From positions 1 to 64,000 of the forward strand of contig NZ_JAFMTY010000010.1 of assembly GCF_017329605.1 (NCBI RefSeq): DNA of 64,000 nt. The letters are read 5' to 3'. Under the pieces are notes generated by a model. That model saw nothing but the letters and a program-made list of their open reading frames with translations. It had not been told where the DNA came from and ran no database searches. The DNA comes from Alicyclobacillus fructus (GTDB lineage Bacteria > Bacillota > Bacilli > Alicyclobacillales > Alicyclobacillaceae). Position numbers and translations under genes: made by a program. Shown piece after piece: positions 1 through 8,811 of this stretch (positions are counted from its first letter, which is position 1; each line of letters opens with the position of its first letter).

Positions 1-130
<130 letters not shown>

Positions 131-135
131 CCTTT

Positions 136-438
136 TTAGTCTTCCTCTTCCTCTTCCTCGTCCTCGCTGTCGTCAAACAACTCGTCGTTGTATGCGTCCA
201 CGACGCGCTGCCACTCTTCGTCGTCCTCGATCTCGGACAACACCATTTGTTCGCCGTCTTCGCCGTCGATGCGGAAGATGACGCCCTCCTCCATGGAGTC
301 GTCAAGCGGCAACAAAACCGCATAATCCTTGTTGTCGACGGTCAGGACTTCGCCCAGCACAAACTGATGCTCTTCGCCGTTTTCGTCCTCCAGGACGATC
401 ACTTCGTCCTCGTGTTCGAGAAACTCGTCATGAGCCAT
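136..438 (-). CDS. DUF1292 family small acidic protein
   Basis: The product is about 100 residues and very acidic, with a C-terminal run of Asp/Glu. The segment EDENGEEHQFVLGEVLTVD is followed by KDYAVLLPLDD, which is the pattern of DUF1292 (YrzB-like) proteins. The role of this family is not established. I start at the Met of MAHDEFLEHEDE. The longer frame adds a Cys-rich N-terminus that does not look like the family. It lies last in a run of three minus-strand genes after the IDEAL and YlbF-like genes. Confidence 0.7.
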   Translation of the reverse strand: MAHDEFLEHEDEVIVLEDENGEEHQFVLGEVLTVDNKDYAVLLPLDDSMEEGVIFRIDGEDGEQMVLSEIEDDEEWQRVVDAYNDELFDDSEDEEEEEED

Positions 439-535
439 TCCTATCTCATTCCCATCCGCAATCCAGATTTGGCCTGCGCCATGCTTGCAACAACATAACA
501 CCATGTGTCCACGGTGTCAACGCATGCCGCCGCGC

Positions 536-886
536 TCATCCATGTGGCGAGGACAGGCTTTGCTGAAGCCGGCTCGAGACGGCGTCGAGCAGTTGGTTGA
601 GCTCGCGTTCGGCCTGCTCGAACGCCGCGATTTCTGGGACGTTCCGCATCTCCGTCAGAAGGCGATCCGCCTCTTCGATCACGTGCCGGTAGTGCATGGG
701 TGGCACGCGCCGCGCCTGAAACTCGGCGACCGCCTCCTGGAGTTCGCGGAAGCGGCGGAGCATCGACTGGGCCTCGGGCGATCCGTCGAGCTTCGCCTTC
801 GCATCCCGGTAGCGCCTGGCCGGCTCTGAATCGGCGATGAGACGGGCAAGCTCCGCGGCTTTCTCCCACAGCGCTCCTCGGTCCAT
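536..886 (-). CDS. YlbF/YmcA family regulator-like protein
   Basis: A 116-residue, mostly helical protein. Segments such as LARLIADSEPARRYRDAKAK and a mid-protein LRRFRELQEAVAEFQ resemble the YlbF/YmcA (DUF964) family. In B. subtilis those proteins form the Y-complex that supports RNase Y processing and affects competence, biofilm and sporulation. The start is fixed by an AGAGGTGATGAG ribosome binding site directly before ATG GAC; an upstream in-frame ATG overlaps that site. Family membership is fairly secure. The exact paralogue is not. Confidence 0.65.
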   Translation of the reverse strand: MDRGALWEKAAELARLIADSEPARRYRDAKAKLDGSPEAQSMLRRFRELQEAVAEFQARRVPPMHYRHVIEEADRLLTEMRNVPEIAAFEQAERELNQLLDAVSSRLQQSLSSPHG

Positions 887-936
887 CTCATCACCTCTCA
901 TCCGCAGCGTTACCGGGGCGAAGCGCGTCTATACGC

Positions 937-1425
937 CTACGTGGAACTTGGGGTCGGACCCACCGTCGAGTCCTCTTCGCGCATCAGCTCTTCGAGTTCC
1001 TTCACGGCGCGGTCAAAGGCTTCGCGGTTCCGCTCGTCGAGCGCGCGGTCGATCTTCATCCGGATCTCCTCCCGACGCATCGCTCGAGCCTCGACCTCCG
1101 ACAACACTTGCTGCACTTCTGGTGGAATCGGAAGCTCCGGTAGATTGATGAAGACAAACAACTTGTCTCCTGATGATGCGTTGTTGAAATACGCCTGGAG
1201 AGCGGGCAGGATCTCCTCCGCCTGACTCACCTTCTTGATGCGGCCGTTCAGCGGCAAACGGGCGATCATCCCGTGGCGCCCGATAATGAGAAGCGGCACG
1301 TTCTCCAGCACGATGTTCGTCGACTCCAGTTGGCTATGGCGAGCAGCGAGAAAGTCGATGACGGCCTCTGCTCCGGGCGGGAGCAGCTTGGTCTTGAGCA
1401 ACAGGATGTCATCCTTCGTCATCAT
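937..1425 (-). CDS. IDEAL-domain protein, YpiB-like
   Basis: A 162-residue protein. The C-terminal third contains KIDRALDERNREAFDRAVKE, the short motif that defines the IDEAL domain found in many Bacillales proteins. The N-terminal ~110 residues form a mixed alpha/beta region without a motif I can name; it may be a distant UPF0302 (YpiB) domain. A good AAAGGAG site lies about 10 bases before two tandem ATG codons, so the start is 1425 or 1422. It heads the minus-strand trio with the YlbF-like and DUF1292 genes. Function is unknown. Confidence 0.55.
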   Translation of the reverse strand: MMTKDDILLLKTKLLPPGAEAVIDFLAARHSQLESTNIVLENVPLLIIGRHGMIARLPLNGRIKKVSQAEEILPALQAYFNNASSGDKLFVFINLPELPIPPEVQQVLSEVEARAMRREEIRMKIDRALDERNREAFDRAVKELEELMREEDSTVGPTPSST

Positions 1426-1699
1426 CGCGCGTTCACTCCTTTGCCGGAGTTTCCTCCTGACGGATCATACGCCTGGTATCACGCGACCGCGCTCGTTCAG
1501 ACGGACAAGCTCGAGTGCAAAGGCGATCCGGAGGTCGTACACCGACCGGCGCTTCGCCACCACCGAAGTGGTGCAAATATTGTAGCAAATGACCGGGCGA
1601 AAGAAAATGAGTGAACGCCATTTTCCCATGCGTCACATCGATTCCCTGCGTCCGGGTTCACGACAAGCTCCATACTACGTGCACGGGGAGGGAAGGCGC

Positions 1700-1903
1700 A
1701 TGGGGGATTGGGTGTACTTCGCAGGCGTGTACGACACCAAGTTTGAGGCCTACTGTGCCGTCATGTGGGTGGAGGCGGACGAGAGGATTCGCCGTTCCGC
1801 ACGACCCACCCAGGTCGAGGTCTATCGTCTCCGCAACGGGAAGTACGGTGTCCGGTTCCTTCCTCAAGAGCGCCAATTGGCGCAGCGCGCCCAGGCGGAG
1901 TGA
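1700..1903 (+). CDS. Small hypothetical protein
   Basis: I do not recognise this protein. The open frame extends upstream to 1589. However, a strong GGGGAGGGAAGG ribosome binding site sits just before the ATG at 1700, giving 67 residues starting MGDWVYFAGVYDTKFEAY. It has several aromatic residues, then a basic RRSARPTQVEVYRLRNGKYG segment. There is no signal peptide or membrane helix. It is divergent from the IDEAL-domain gene and convergent with the DUF2892 gene, with a shared hairpin downstream. Confidence 0.5.
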   Translation: MGDWVYFAGVYDTKFEAYCAVMWVEADERIRRSARPTQVEVYRLRNGKYGVRFLPQERQLAQRAQAE

Positions 1904-1928
1904 CTGGGATTCGAGCGAATCGCGGGGA

Positions 1929-1959
1929 CAAGACAGCCATCCACGGGATGGCTGTCTTG
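1929..1959. terminator. Bidirectional hairpin terminator
   Basis: A perfect 14-bp inverted repeat, CAAGACAGCCATCC with a 3-base ACG loop, lies between two convergent genes. There is no long U-tract on either side. Its stability and position still make it the likely shared terminator of the small hypothetical gene and the DUF2892 gene. Confidence 0.75.
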
Positions 1960-1965
1960 CTGTGC

Positions 1966-2376
1966 CTACGCGTTGTCCTCGTCGCTTGTCTCCCGCTTGG
2001 AGCTGTCGACGAGGAAGTCAGCGACCTCGTCCGGGATAGGGATGTCGCTCGCCTGCTCTGCGCCTTGAACCGCCTGCTGTGCCAAGTTCTGAACCTTGTC
2101 GGCCGCTTGTCGCGCGACCTTTTTCGCGCCTTCCGCGGCCTGCTGAGCCCATTCCGGCGCCTGCATCGAAGTTCCACCTGGGTTTCCGATGCGTTCCATG
2201 GAGGACTTGATCGGGCAAAATCCCGTGAGGGCTTCTGCAATTTTCATGGCGCCAAATCCCGCGAGCAAAGCGCGGGTGAGCGCCGATTGGCGTCGGCCGT
2301 ACACGGCGGAAGACAGGCTGGCGACTCCAGCGGCGAGGCGCAGACAGCGGTCAGCAGGGTGGATGTTGCGTTGCAT
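1966..2376 (-). CDS. DUF2892-type small membrane protein with helical tail
   Basis: A 136-residue protein. The N-terminal ~55 residues ([17 protein letters not shown], then [20 protein letters not shown]) match the DUF2892/YgaP-like membrane hairpin, including the typical final GFCP motif. The second half is an Ala/Gln-rich amphipathic helix with an acidic end, probably cytosolic. AGGAGG sits six bases before the ATG at 2376; the ATG at 2382 directly abuts that site and is unlikely to be used. Role unknown. Confidence 0.65.
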   Translation of the reverse strand: MQRNIHPADRCLRLAAGVASLSSAVYGRRQSALTRALLAGFGAMKIAEALTGFCPIKSSMERIGNPGGTSMQAPEWAQQAAEGAKKVARQAADKVQNLAQQAVQGAEQASDIPIPDEVADFLVDSSKRETSDEDNA

Positions 2377-2480
2377 GGCCATCCTCCTCTCGCGGGAATA
2401 CCCACAGTATCCCGCGCATCGCGCATCGCCATGCCGAGAGCAAGCCCCATGCCTGGAAGTTTGGTTGACTTTGACTTACC

Positions 2481-2509
2481 TTGATGAAATGGCAATGCCG
2501 TGGCATAAT
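2481..2509 (+). promoter_or_regulatory. clpP promoter, possible CtsR overlap
   Basis: A TTGATG -35 and a CATAAT -10 are separated by 17 bases, about 40 bases before the clpP ATG. Just upstream and overlapping the -35 is TTTGACTTACCTTGAT (from 2470). This resembles one good and one poor half of the CtsR heptad repeat, inverted. The promoter call is moderate; CtsR control is only suggested. Confidence 0.5.
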
Positions 2510-2548
2510 GGGTATTGTAGTACCGTAATGAAAAGGAGGCTTGAGCGC

Positions 2549-3127
2549 ATGAGTCTCATCCCGTACGTGATCGAGCAGACCTCGCGCGGGGAACGCAGCT
2601 ACGACATTTACTCGCGCCTGCTCAAGGATCGGATCATCTTTTTGGGTACGCCTATCGATGACGACGTCGCGAACGCGGTCGTGGCGCAACTGTTGTTCCT
2701 TGCCGCCGATGATCCGGACAAAGACATCCAGATGTACATAAACAGTCCGGGAGGATCGGTGTCCGCAGGCCTCGCGATATACGATACCATGCAGCATATC
2801 AAGCCGGATGTGAGCACGATGTGCGTGGGCATGGCGGCGAGTATGGCCGCGGTGCTTTTGGCGGCGGGGGCCAAGGGCAAGCGCTATGCGCTTCCCAACT
2901 CTGAGGTGATGATCCACCAGCCGCTCGGCGGCGCGCGCGGTCAGGCGTCCGATATCGAGATCCACGCCCGGCACATCCTGAAAACGAGGGAACGCCTCAA
3001 TCGGATTCTGGCGGAGCGCACGGGACAGCCGCTGGAAAGGGTCGCGCAGGACACGGATCGCGACAATTTCATGTCGGCGGAGGAAGCGAAAGCGTACGGA
3101 TTGATCGACGAGGTCATCTATCGCTGA
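2549..3127 (+). CDS. clpP: ATP-dependent Clp protease proteolytic subunit
   Basis: A 192-residue ClpP of standard length. It is the tetradecameric serine peptidase that degrades substrates unfolded by ClpC, ClpX or ClpE in the cytosol. The catalytic triad is visible: Ser98 in GMAASMAA, His123 in MIHQPLGG and Asp172 in [10 protein letters not shown]. The start [10 protein letters not shown] matches the family and follows an AAAAGGAGG site; the upstream open frame is not coding. It is monocistronic, with its own promoter and a downstream hairpin. A partial CtsR-like motif upstream suggests stress control, as in B. subtilis. Confidence 0.97.
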   Translation: MSLIPYVIEQTSRGERSYDIYSRLLKDRIIFLGTPIDDDVANAVVAQLLFLAADDPDKDIQMYINSPGGSVSAGLAIYDTMQHIKPDVSTMCVGMAASMAAVLLAAGAKGKRYALPNSEVMIHQPLGGARGQASDIEIHARHILKTRERLNRILAERTGQPLERVAQDTDRDNFMSAEEAKAYGLIDEVIYR

Positions 3128-3142
3128 CACGTGGATCCGCTC

Positions 3143-3172
3143 ACGGCCGAGGCGCGTCGGTGCCTCGGCCGT
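3143..3172 (+). terminator. clpP terminator hairpin
   Basis: An 11-bp perfect stem (ACGGCCGAGGC and its complement) with an 8-base loop follows the clpP stop codon and precedes the desulfurase ribosome binding site. There is no clear T-run, so termination may be partial. Confidence 0.6.
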
Positions 3173-3194
3173 CTCAGTTCAGGAGGGAATCCAG

Positions 3195-4346
3195 ATGGCG
3201 GACGAGCTCTACTTCGATTATGCGGCGACTGCGCCGGTGCGCGAAGAGGTGCGTGAGCGCATAGGTGAGTGGTTGGAGATCTACGGAAATCCATCCTCTC
3301 TGCATCGCCTGGGCATGCGCGCGGAGCGAGCCCTCCGGCATGCGCGCGAACAGGTGTTGGAGAGCCTTGGCGCTCGCGACGGCCAACTCGTGTTCACGGG
3401 CGGCGGCACGGAAGCCAACAATCTCGCCATTTACGGCGTCGCGCGCGCTTATGCGAATCGCGGCCGGCATCTCGTGACCACCGCCATCGAACATCCGGCG
3501 GTTCGCGAGGCGATGGCGGATCTCGAGCGCCAGGGGTTCGACGTGTCCTACGTGCATCCTGACGATCGCGGCGATGTGTCGGCGGAGGACGTCCTGCGGC
3601 AGGTGCGGGACGACACCATCCTCGTCTCCGTGATGCACGTCAATAACGAGACAGGGGCCGTCCTGCCGGTTGAGGCAATTGCGGAGGGTCTCAAGGGCCA
3701 TCCCAAGGCCATCTTTCACGTCGACGGAACGCAGGCGCTTGGCAAGATCCCAGTGTCCCTGGCGCGATCGCGCATTCACCTCTACGCGGCCTCGGGGCAC
3801 AAACTCGGCGCGCTGAAAGGTGTGGGCGCGCTCTACGTGCATTCGAGCCTGCGCCTCAAACCGCACGTCGTGGGCGGGGGGCAAGAGTTCGGATTGCGCT
3901 CTGGGACGGAAAATGTCCTGGGGGCGCTGTCGTTCGGCGAAGCCGCGCAACATGCGGTCCGGGAGATGGCGGCAGACGCCGAGGCGGAGAGCAAGCGGGA
4001 GCTTCTCAAGCGGGGGCTGAAGGAACTCGGCTATGTCCTTGTCGATCCCGTCCGTCATTCGCCTTACATCCTGTGCGCGGCGTTGCCCGGCGCGCGCGGC
4101 GAGATCTTGGTGCACGCATTTGAGGAAAAGGGCCTGTACGTGTCGGCTGGAAGCGCGTGTTCCAGCGGAAAGCACGGGCGCGAACCCAGCCGCGTGCTGA
4201 CCGCCATGCGGATCAAACCGGACGTGGCTCTTGCGGCCGTGCGGTTCTCATGGCATCCTGGCACTCGAATGCAGGACATGGAGCGCGCGTTGGAAGTTGT
4301 GCGCGATCGAACCATGTGGGTCAAACAAGCGTTAGGCATTCGGTAG
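3195..4346 (+). CDS. Cysteine desulfurase (NifS/IscS family, thiI partner)
   Basis: A 383-residue class V aminotransferase-fold enzyme. It is PLP-dependent, removing sulfur from cysteine to form an enzyme persulfide. The PLP lysine lies in SGHKLGALKG and the catalytic cysteine in SAGSACSSGK. The start has an AGGAGGG site. It lies directly upstream of thiI, with 11 bases between stop and start. That pairing matches the B. subtilis nifZ-thiI arrangement, in which the desulfurase hands sulfur to ThiI for 4-thiouridine in tRNA. I infer the same dedicated role here. Confidence 0.92.
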   Translation: MADELYFDYAATAPVREEVRERIGEWLEIYGNPSSLHRLGMRAERALRHAREQVLESLGARDGQLVFTGGGTEANNLAIYGVARAYANRGRHLVTTAIEHPAVREAMADLERQGFDVSYVHPDDRGDVSAEDVLRQVRDDTILVSVMHVNNETGAVLPVEAIAEGLKGHPKAIFHVDGTQALGKIPVSLARSRIHLYAASGHKLGALKGVGALYVHSSLRLKPHVVGGGQEFGLRSGTENVLGALSFGEAAQHAVREMAADAEAESKRELLKRGLKELGYVLVDPVRHSPYILCAALPGARGEILVHAFEEKGLYVSAGSACSSGKHGREPSRVLTAMRIKPDVALAAVRFSWHPGTRMQDMERALEVVRDRTMWVKQALGIR

Positions 4347-4357
4347 GGGGACCGGAC

Positions 4358-5560
4358 TTGCTATACGATCATCTTCTCATTCGGTATGGGGAATTGACGA
4401 CGAAGGGCGCGAACCGCGCCGAGATGGAACAGCTTTTGGAGCGAAACGTGCGGCGCGCGCTGTCCGGATGGCCGGAGGTCAAGGTGACGCGCAGCCAGCA
4501 GCGCATCGTGGTTCAGCTGAACGGCGCTCCTGTCGATGCGGCGCTGCAAAAGCTGCAGCAGGTGTTTGGCATCTCGTCCATCTCGCCCGTCGCCGTCGCG
4601 CCGCTCGATCTCGCGGCCATTCAACGCACCGCCGTGGAAGTGGCCAAGCGAGAACTGATGGACAAGTCCACGTTCAAGGTGGAGGCGCGCCGAGGCTACA
4701 AGGAATTTCCTCTGGACAGTCCTGCGCTTCAGAAGGCCGTGGGCGCAGCCGTTCTGCGCGCGCTGCCGCACATTCGGGTCGACGTCCACCATCCGGACGT
4801 CGTGATCGAGGTCGATGTTCGAAAGTCTGCCGCCTACCTCTATCCCAGCCGCGTCCCCGGTTTGGGCGGTTTCCCGGTGGGCATGAGCGGAAAGGGGCTT
4901 GTGCTTCTGTCGGGCGGGATCGACAGCCCGGTCGCTGCCTGGAAGGCCATGAAGCGGGGATTGGAATTGGAATTGGTCCACTTTCACAGTTTCCCCTTCA
5001 CCAGCGAACGGGCTCAGCAAAAGGTCGAAGATCTCGCGGCCATCCTCACGACATGGGGCGGCCCTATGCCCTTGCATCTGGTGTCCGTCACGGCCATCCA
5101 GGCGGAAATCCAGCGGTGTGCGCCCGAAGGCCTGCGTACCATCTTGCTCCGGCGCATGATGGTCCGCATCGCCTCGAGGATCGCGGAGGAAGTCGGGGCC
5201 GGTGCGCTGATCACCGGCGACAGCCTCGGCCAGGTCGCCAGTCAGACCCTATCAGCTTTGAATGCGGTCGATCGCGTCACGGAGCACACCATTCTGCGTC
5301 CGCTCATCGCTGAGGACAAGCTCGAGATCATCGAGCTCGCCAAGCGGATGGGCACGTACGAGATCTCGATCCTTCCCTTCGACGACTGCTGCTCGTTGTT
5401 CGCGCCGAAGCATCCGAAGACGAACCCGAAGTTGCGGGATCTGGAGCGCGCGGAGTCGCGCATGGACGTGGACGGCCTGGTCGCGGAGGCCGTGCGTTCG
5501 CGCGAGCAAAAGCTCGTGGGAACGGATGAAGGTCCTCGCGCAGGTACAACCTATCGGTGA
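4358..5560 (+). CDS. thiI: tRNA 4-thiouridine synthetase
   Basis: A 400-residue ThiI with a THUMP domain in the N-terminal half and a PP-loop ATPase motif (LSGGIDSPVA) near residue 185. It adenylates and thiolates U8 of tRNA. The C-terminal rhodanese domain of E. coli ThiI is absent, as is usual in Bacillales, where the partner desulfurase supplies sulfur. The start is a TTG after GGGGGA; the frame stays open upstream into the desulfurase gene, but that part is not ThiI-like. It forms an operon with the preceding desulfurase. Confidence 0.93.
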   Translation: MLYDHLLIRYGELTTKGANRAEMEQLLERNVRRALSGWPEVKVTRSQQRIVVQLNGAPVDAALQKLQQVFGISSISPVAVAPLDLAAIQRTAVEVAKRELMDKSTFKVEARRGYKEFPLDSPALQKAVGAAVLRALPHIRVDVHHPDVVIEVDVRKSAAYLYPSRVPGLGGFPVGMSGKGLVLLSGGIDSPVAAWKAMKRGLELELVHFHSFPFTSERAQQKVEDLAAILTTWGGPMPLHLVSVTAIQAEIQRCAPEGLRTILLRRMMVRIASRIAEEVGAGALITGDSLGQVASQTLSALNAVDRVTEHTILRPLIAEDKLEIIELAKRMGTYEISILPFDDCCSLFAPKHPKTNPKLRDLERAESRMDVDGLVAEAVRSREQKLVGTDEGPRAGTTYR

Positions 5561-5585
5561 ATCCTCGGAAGGTGGAGGGGTTGCC

Positions 5586-5831
5586 GTGCGTTGGCTTCGC
5601 CTTGCGTTTCGGCTGTTCCGCCTGGCGTCGACGGTGTATGCGCTCTGGAACGCGTCGCGCCTCACGCGCGCCGTGTACTTAGGCAGGCTGGTTTGGCGCG
5701 CGATTCGGCGGAAGCCGCTTTTGGAACGCCCGCCGCGCGTCGTGATCGAATACGTGGGAGCGAAGTCGCCTTATATCTATCGGCGCCGCGGGTGGCGAAG
5801 AATCCACTCGGCTCATCGCGCCGACCCGTGA
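5586..5831 (+). CDS. Small basic hypothetical protein
   Basis: Not recognised. An 81-residue, very basic protein (many Arg, e.g. RRKPLLERPPRVVIEYVG and YIYRRRGWRRIH). Its amphipathic N-terminus could associate with membrane or nucleic acid. A GTG start follows GGTGGAGGGG by five bases. It lies 25 bases after thiI and is probably co-transcribed with it. Confidence 0.45.
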   Translation: MRWLRLAFRLFRLASTVYALWNASRLTRAVYLGRLVWRAIRRKPLLERPPRVVIEYVGAKSPYIYRRRGWRRIHSAHRADP

Positions 5832-5940
5832 AGCTTCATCACCTGTCTTTTGTTTAAGTCTCCTCACCGGTGGGAATAACAAATGGTAGCGTCGGGATAG
5901 TTCCGACTCGTGACCATGGAGGAAAGGCCGGTGAAACGGG

Positions 5941-6606
5941 ATGAGTGAAACGAGACATAAGGACAGGGCGATGCGCCAAGACGCCTGGACGACCGAAGAC
6001 GATGAGATTCTAGCGGAGATCGTCCTGAAACACATCAAGCAAGGTAGCACGCAGCTCGCGGGGTTTAACGAAGCGGCGAGACGGCTTGGCCGCACCGCCG
6101 CCGCGTGCGGGTTTCGCTGGAACGCGTGCGTTCGCAAGCAGCAGCGGTATCGGATTGAGCTTGCGAAGGAGGAGCGCAAGAAGAACAAGTCGCAGCGCGT
6201 CCAGGCGCAGCTCGAAGGGGGCGACGCCGATCATCCGACGGCGACGCTCATGACGTGGGCACAGGTGCTGAGGTTCTTGCGTCAGGAGAAGAACACGGCG
6301 CAGGAGTGGGCTTCGCGGTGGCGCAGCGCGGAACGCCAGTTGAACGAGTGGAAGGCGAAATACGAATCGCTCGAGGCCGAGCACAAGCGCGTGTGCGAGG
6401 AACTGCGCGACTTGAAGGCCACGCACGACGCCATCACCCGAGACTACAAGGCGTTGATGGAGATCATGGAGCGGGCGCGCAAGGCGGCCGTCCTGGACGA
6501 CGATCTCATCGGGCCGAAATTCGCCGAAGGGTTTATGTATCGGATCGACGAGTACGGCAACTTGGAGAGGATCACCACGGGAGAACGGATGGAGCAGGCT
6601 GAATAG
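5941..6606 (+). CDS. RsfA family prespore transcription regulator
   Basis: A 221-residue protein. It has an N-terminal Myb/SANT-like DNA-binding region (RQDAWTTEDDEILAEIVLKH, then RTAAACGFRWNACVRK) typical of RsfA. A long charged coiled coil follows (about residues 115-175). In B. subtilis RsfA is made in the prespore under sigma-F and tunes the sigma-F regulon. A GGTGA site is six bases before the chosen ATG. The internal ATG at 5971 (MRQDAW) matches the usual family start and may be the real one. It is followed by gerC. Confidence 0.8.
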   Translation: MSETRHKDRAMRQDAWTTEDDEILAEIVLKHIKQGSTQLAGFNEAARRLGRTAAACGFRWNACVRKQQRYRIELAKEERKKNKSQRVQAQLEGGDADHPTATLMTWAQVLRFLRQEKNTAQEWASRWRSAERQLNEWKAKYESLEAEHKRVCEELRDLKATHDAITRDYKALMEIMERARKAAVLDDDLIGPKFAEGFMYRIDEYGNLERITTGERMEQAE

Positions 6607-6704
6607 GCTTGCTCCTCGTTTTTCGATCGTGCAGATGGTATGGCGGATAGGACGCATGGCATGCCGTCTCGCGAGCCATCCTACGAGGGAGGATGGTGAG
6701 AGGC

Positions 6705-7964
6705 ATGCGGTTTGGATTCTTTGGGCGCCGTCCCGCGTCCCGATGGCTCACGCTCGCGCTGGTCGCGCTCATGCCGTTGGCCACCACGGGATGTTACGAT
6801 CGCCAGGAGCTTGAGCAACAGGCGTTTGTCAGCGTGCTCGGGATCGACAAGGCCCCCGGTGGCCTCATCGACTGTACCTTCCGCATTGCGCAACCGGTCA
6901 ACCCCACCGGCGCGAGTTCCCGTTCGGGCCAGCAACCGCTCGCAGGCAAGGAGCCCATCACCGTGCGCGCGCGAAGCATTCCAGAGGCGATGATGATCGC
7001 CAACGGCTCCGTGGAGCGATCCATCACCTTCTCCCATCTCTCCCTCATCGTCTTCGGCGAAGATTTGGCGAAGGAGGGGGTGGAGCCATACATTGAGGCC
7101 CTCACGCGGTACCGCGAATTCCGCCGGACGGTACCGGTCTCGGTGTCGAAGGGCAAGGCGAGCGAATCGATCAAGGCGTTTCAGCCCATGCTTGATTCGG
7201 CCGTGACCCGCATCGCCGACGGCGTCGCCCTGGTCTCCCAGCGCACCGGGACTGCGCCGGTGTGTCCGATTCAATATCTCATCGACGGCATGGAAAACCC
7301 GCACGAGGACGCCATCGCACCTCTGTTCGCCGTCAACCAGAACGTCGAAGACGGCCAGATGCCCGATTCGCCGCATCTTTCGTACCGCGCCGGTGAGGTG
7401 CGCCGGGAAGGCGGCAATCCCGTGGACTGGATGGGCGCCGCGGTCTTTCGCGAGGACCGGATGGTCGACGAAGTGACGGGAAAGGATTGCTTGTACCTGC
7501 GGCTTCTTCAGGGCGGCGTGCACCATTCGACGCTGACCCTGCAAGATCCCGAAGAGCCTTCCCGGGATATCGGTCTGGAGCTTCACAAGGAACGGCCGGC
7601 CGAGTACAGCGTGAACCTGTCGAACCCGATGACCATCACGGCGCACGTGCCTGTGGATGCCGACGTGATCAACATCTCTTCCTCGCGCAACTACGCCGAT
7701 CCGGCCGCTCGCCAAAAACTGGAGAGTGAACTCGATCAACAGCTGTCCGATCGCATGGAGAAGCTTCTCAAACGCCTCCTGGTCGACGACCAAGCCGACG
7801 TCATTCCCGTGTCCAAGGCCATCCGCAGCCAGTTCATGACGTACCCGCAATTCGCGGCGTTTCCTTGGGAGGAGAGGCTGAAGACCGCCAAAATTCATGT
7901 CGACGTCGAGATCCACGTCCGAAGGTTCGGCGTGCAGCTTGAACCCATTCAGAAAAAGAGTTGA
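6705..7964 (+). CDS. Spore germination lipoprotein, Ger(x)C family
   Basis: A 419-residue GerC-type protein. A basic N-terminus and hydrophobic signal end in LATTGC, a lipobox whose Cys would be lipidated. Family-typical segments include SVLGIDKAP near the N-terminus and HVDVEIHVRR near the C-terminus. GerC proteins join GerA- and GerB-type membrane subunits to form the nutrient germinant receptor of the spore inner membrane. No gerA or gerB is adjacent, so this is an orphan C-subunit. The ATG at 6705 fits the GAGGGAGG/GGTGAG signals better than the ATG at 6693. Confidence 0.87.
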   Translation: MRFGFFGRRPASRWLTLALVALMPLATTGCYDRQELEQQAFVSVLGIDKAPGGLIDCTFRIAQPVNPTGASSRSGQQPLAGKEPITVRARSIPEAMMIANGSVERSITFSHLSLIVFGEDLAKEGVEPYIEALTRYREFRRTVPVSVSKGKASESIKAFQPMLDSAVTRIADGVALVSQRTGTAPVCPIQYLIDGMENPHEDAIAPLFAVNQNVEDGQMPDSPHLSYRAGEVRREGGNPVDWMGAAVFREDRMVDEVTGKDCLYLRLLQGGVHHSTLTLQDPEEPSRDIGLELHKERPAEYSVNLSNPMTITAHVPVDADVINISSSRNYADPAARQKLESELDQQLSDRMEKLLKRLLVDDQADVIPVSKAIRSQFMTYPQFAAFPWEERLKTAKIHVDVEIHVRRFGVQLEPIQKKS

Positions 7965-7967
7965 CCT

Positions 7968-8717
7968 TCAGCTCATCCATCCGCCATCGACGACGAGCAC
8001 TTGACCGGTGATGTACGAGGCCCTCGGACTGAGGAGAAAGGAAACCGCCGACGCCACCTCTTCCGGACGCCCCATGCGCCCAAGCGGAATCTCCCGCCGC
8101 AGCGCCTCGAGTTCGTCGTCGTCCAAGTACTCCAACATCCTGGTCTCGATGGGGCCGGGCGCCACCGCGTTGACGCGTATCGGAATCGACGACCATTCGC
8201 GCGCCAGCGACTTCATCCAAGCGATCACGCCCGCTTTGGCCGCCGCGTACGCCGCCTCCATGGCTGCACCGTGCAGCCCGTAAGCGGAGGACACAAAGAC
8301 GCAGGCGGCATCCGGCGAGCGCCGAAGGTGCGGAAACGCGGCACGCGCCAGGTAGAATGCGGAGGAAAGGTGTTCATCCATCACCTGTCTCCACGACTCG
8401 GCGTTCATCTCGTGGGCCAAGCCGCGCATGTCCCGGCCCGCGGCATGAACGACAAGCGACGGCGAACCCAGTTGGGTGGCTGCAGTGATCAGCAGCTTTG
8501 CGCCTTCCTCCGCGGCGAGATCAGCCTGTACCGCGAGCGCCTCCGCGCCCAGAGCCCGGCATTCGGCTGCCGTTTTCTCTCCACTTTCACGCCTCTTGAA
8601 ATACCCGCAGACGACCTTCGCGCCCTGGGCTGCCAACTGCAGGGCGATGGCGCGTCCGATGCCGCCCGACGCGCCTGAGACGACGGCGACACGGCCTGCA
8701 AGTTGTCCGCGCTCCAT
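7968..8717 (-). CDS. SDR oxidoreductase, FabG/YmfI-like
   Basis: A 249-residue classical short-chain dehydrogenase. It has an NAD(P)-binding motif [10 protein letters not shown] at the N-terminus, catalytic YxxxK in AAYAAAKAG, and a C-terminal [14 protein letters not shown]. The C-terminal half is notably similar to B. subtilis YmfI (IRVNAVAPG..., [13 protein letters not shown]). YmfI is the EF-P 5-aminopentanone reductase. That function is a plausible but unproven reading; generic ketoreductase is the safe call. It converges with gerC only 3 bases away and diverges from bshC. Confidence 0.8.
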   Translation of the reverse strand: MERGQLAGRVAVVSGASGGIGRAIALQLAAQGAKVVCGYFKRRESGEKTAAECRALGAEALAVQADLAAEEGAKLLITAATQLGSPSLVVHAAGRDMRGLAHEMNAESWRQVMDEHLSSAFYLARAAFPHLRRSPDAACVFVSSAYGLHGAAMEAAYAAAKAGVIAWMKSLAREWSSIPIRVNAVAPGPIETRMLEYLDDDELEALRREIPLGRMGRPEEVASAVSFLLSPRASYITGQVLVVDGGWMS

Positions 8718-8741
8718 GAGAATTTCTCAACTCCTTACGGT

Positions 8742-8770
8742 TTTACATCCCAAGCCCCGGTTGTTATGAT
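8742..8770 (+). promoter_or_regulatory. bshC promoter (sigma-A type)
   Basis: TTTACA and TATGAT are separated by exactly 17 bases, each one mismatch from consensus. Predicted transcription would start near 8777. This places the open frame's first GTG at 8773 outside the transcript and supports the downstream TTG as the bshC start. Confidence 0.75.
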
Positions 8771-8811
8771 GAGTGTGGCCATTTTGGGTGGAGCAAAGGG
8801 GCGAGTTCTCC

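Noticed and set aside
2189-2548. Long N-terminal extension of clpP
   Set aside because: It overlaps the DUF2892 gene and the clpP promoter, and ClpP starts at [10 protein letters not shown].
4157-4357. N-terminal extension of thiI
   Set aside because: It overlaps the desulfurase end in a different frame and has no ThiI similarity; the TTG at 4358 with GGGGGA gives the normal length.
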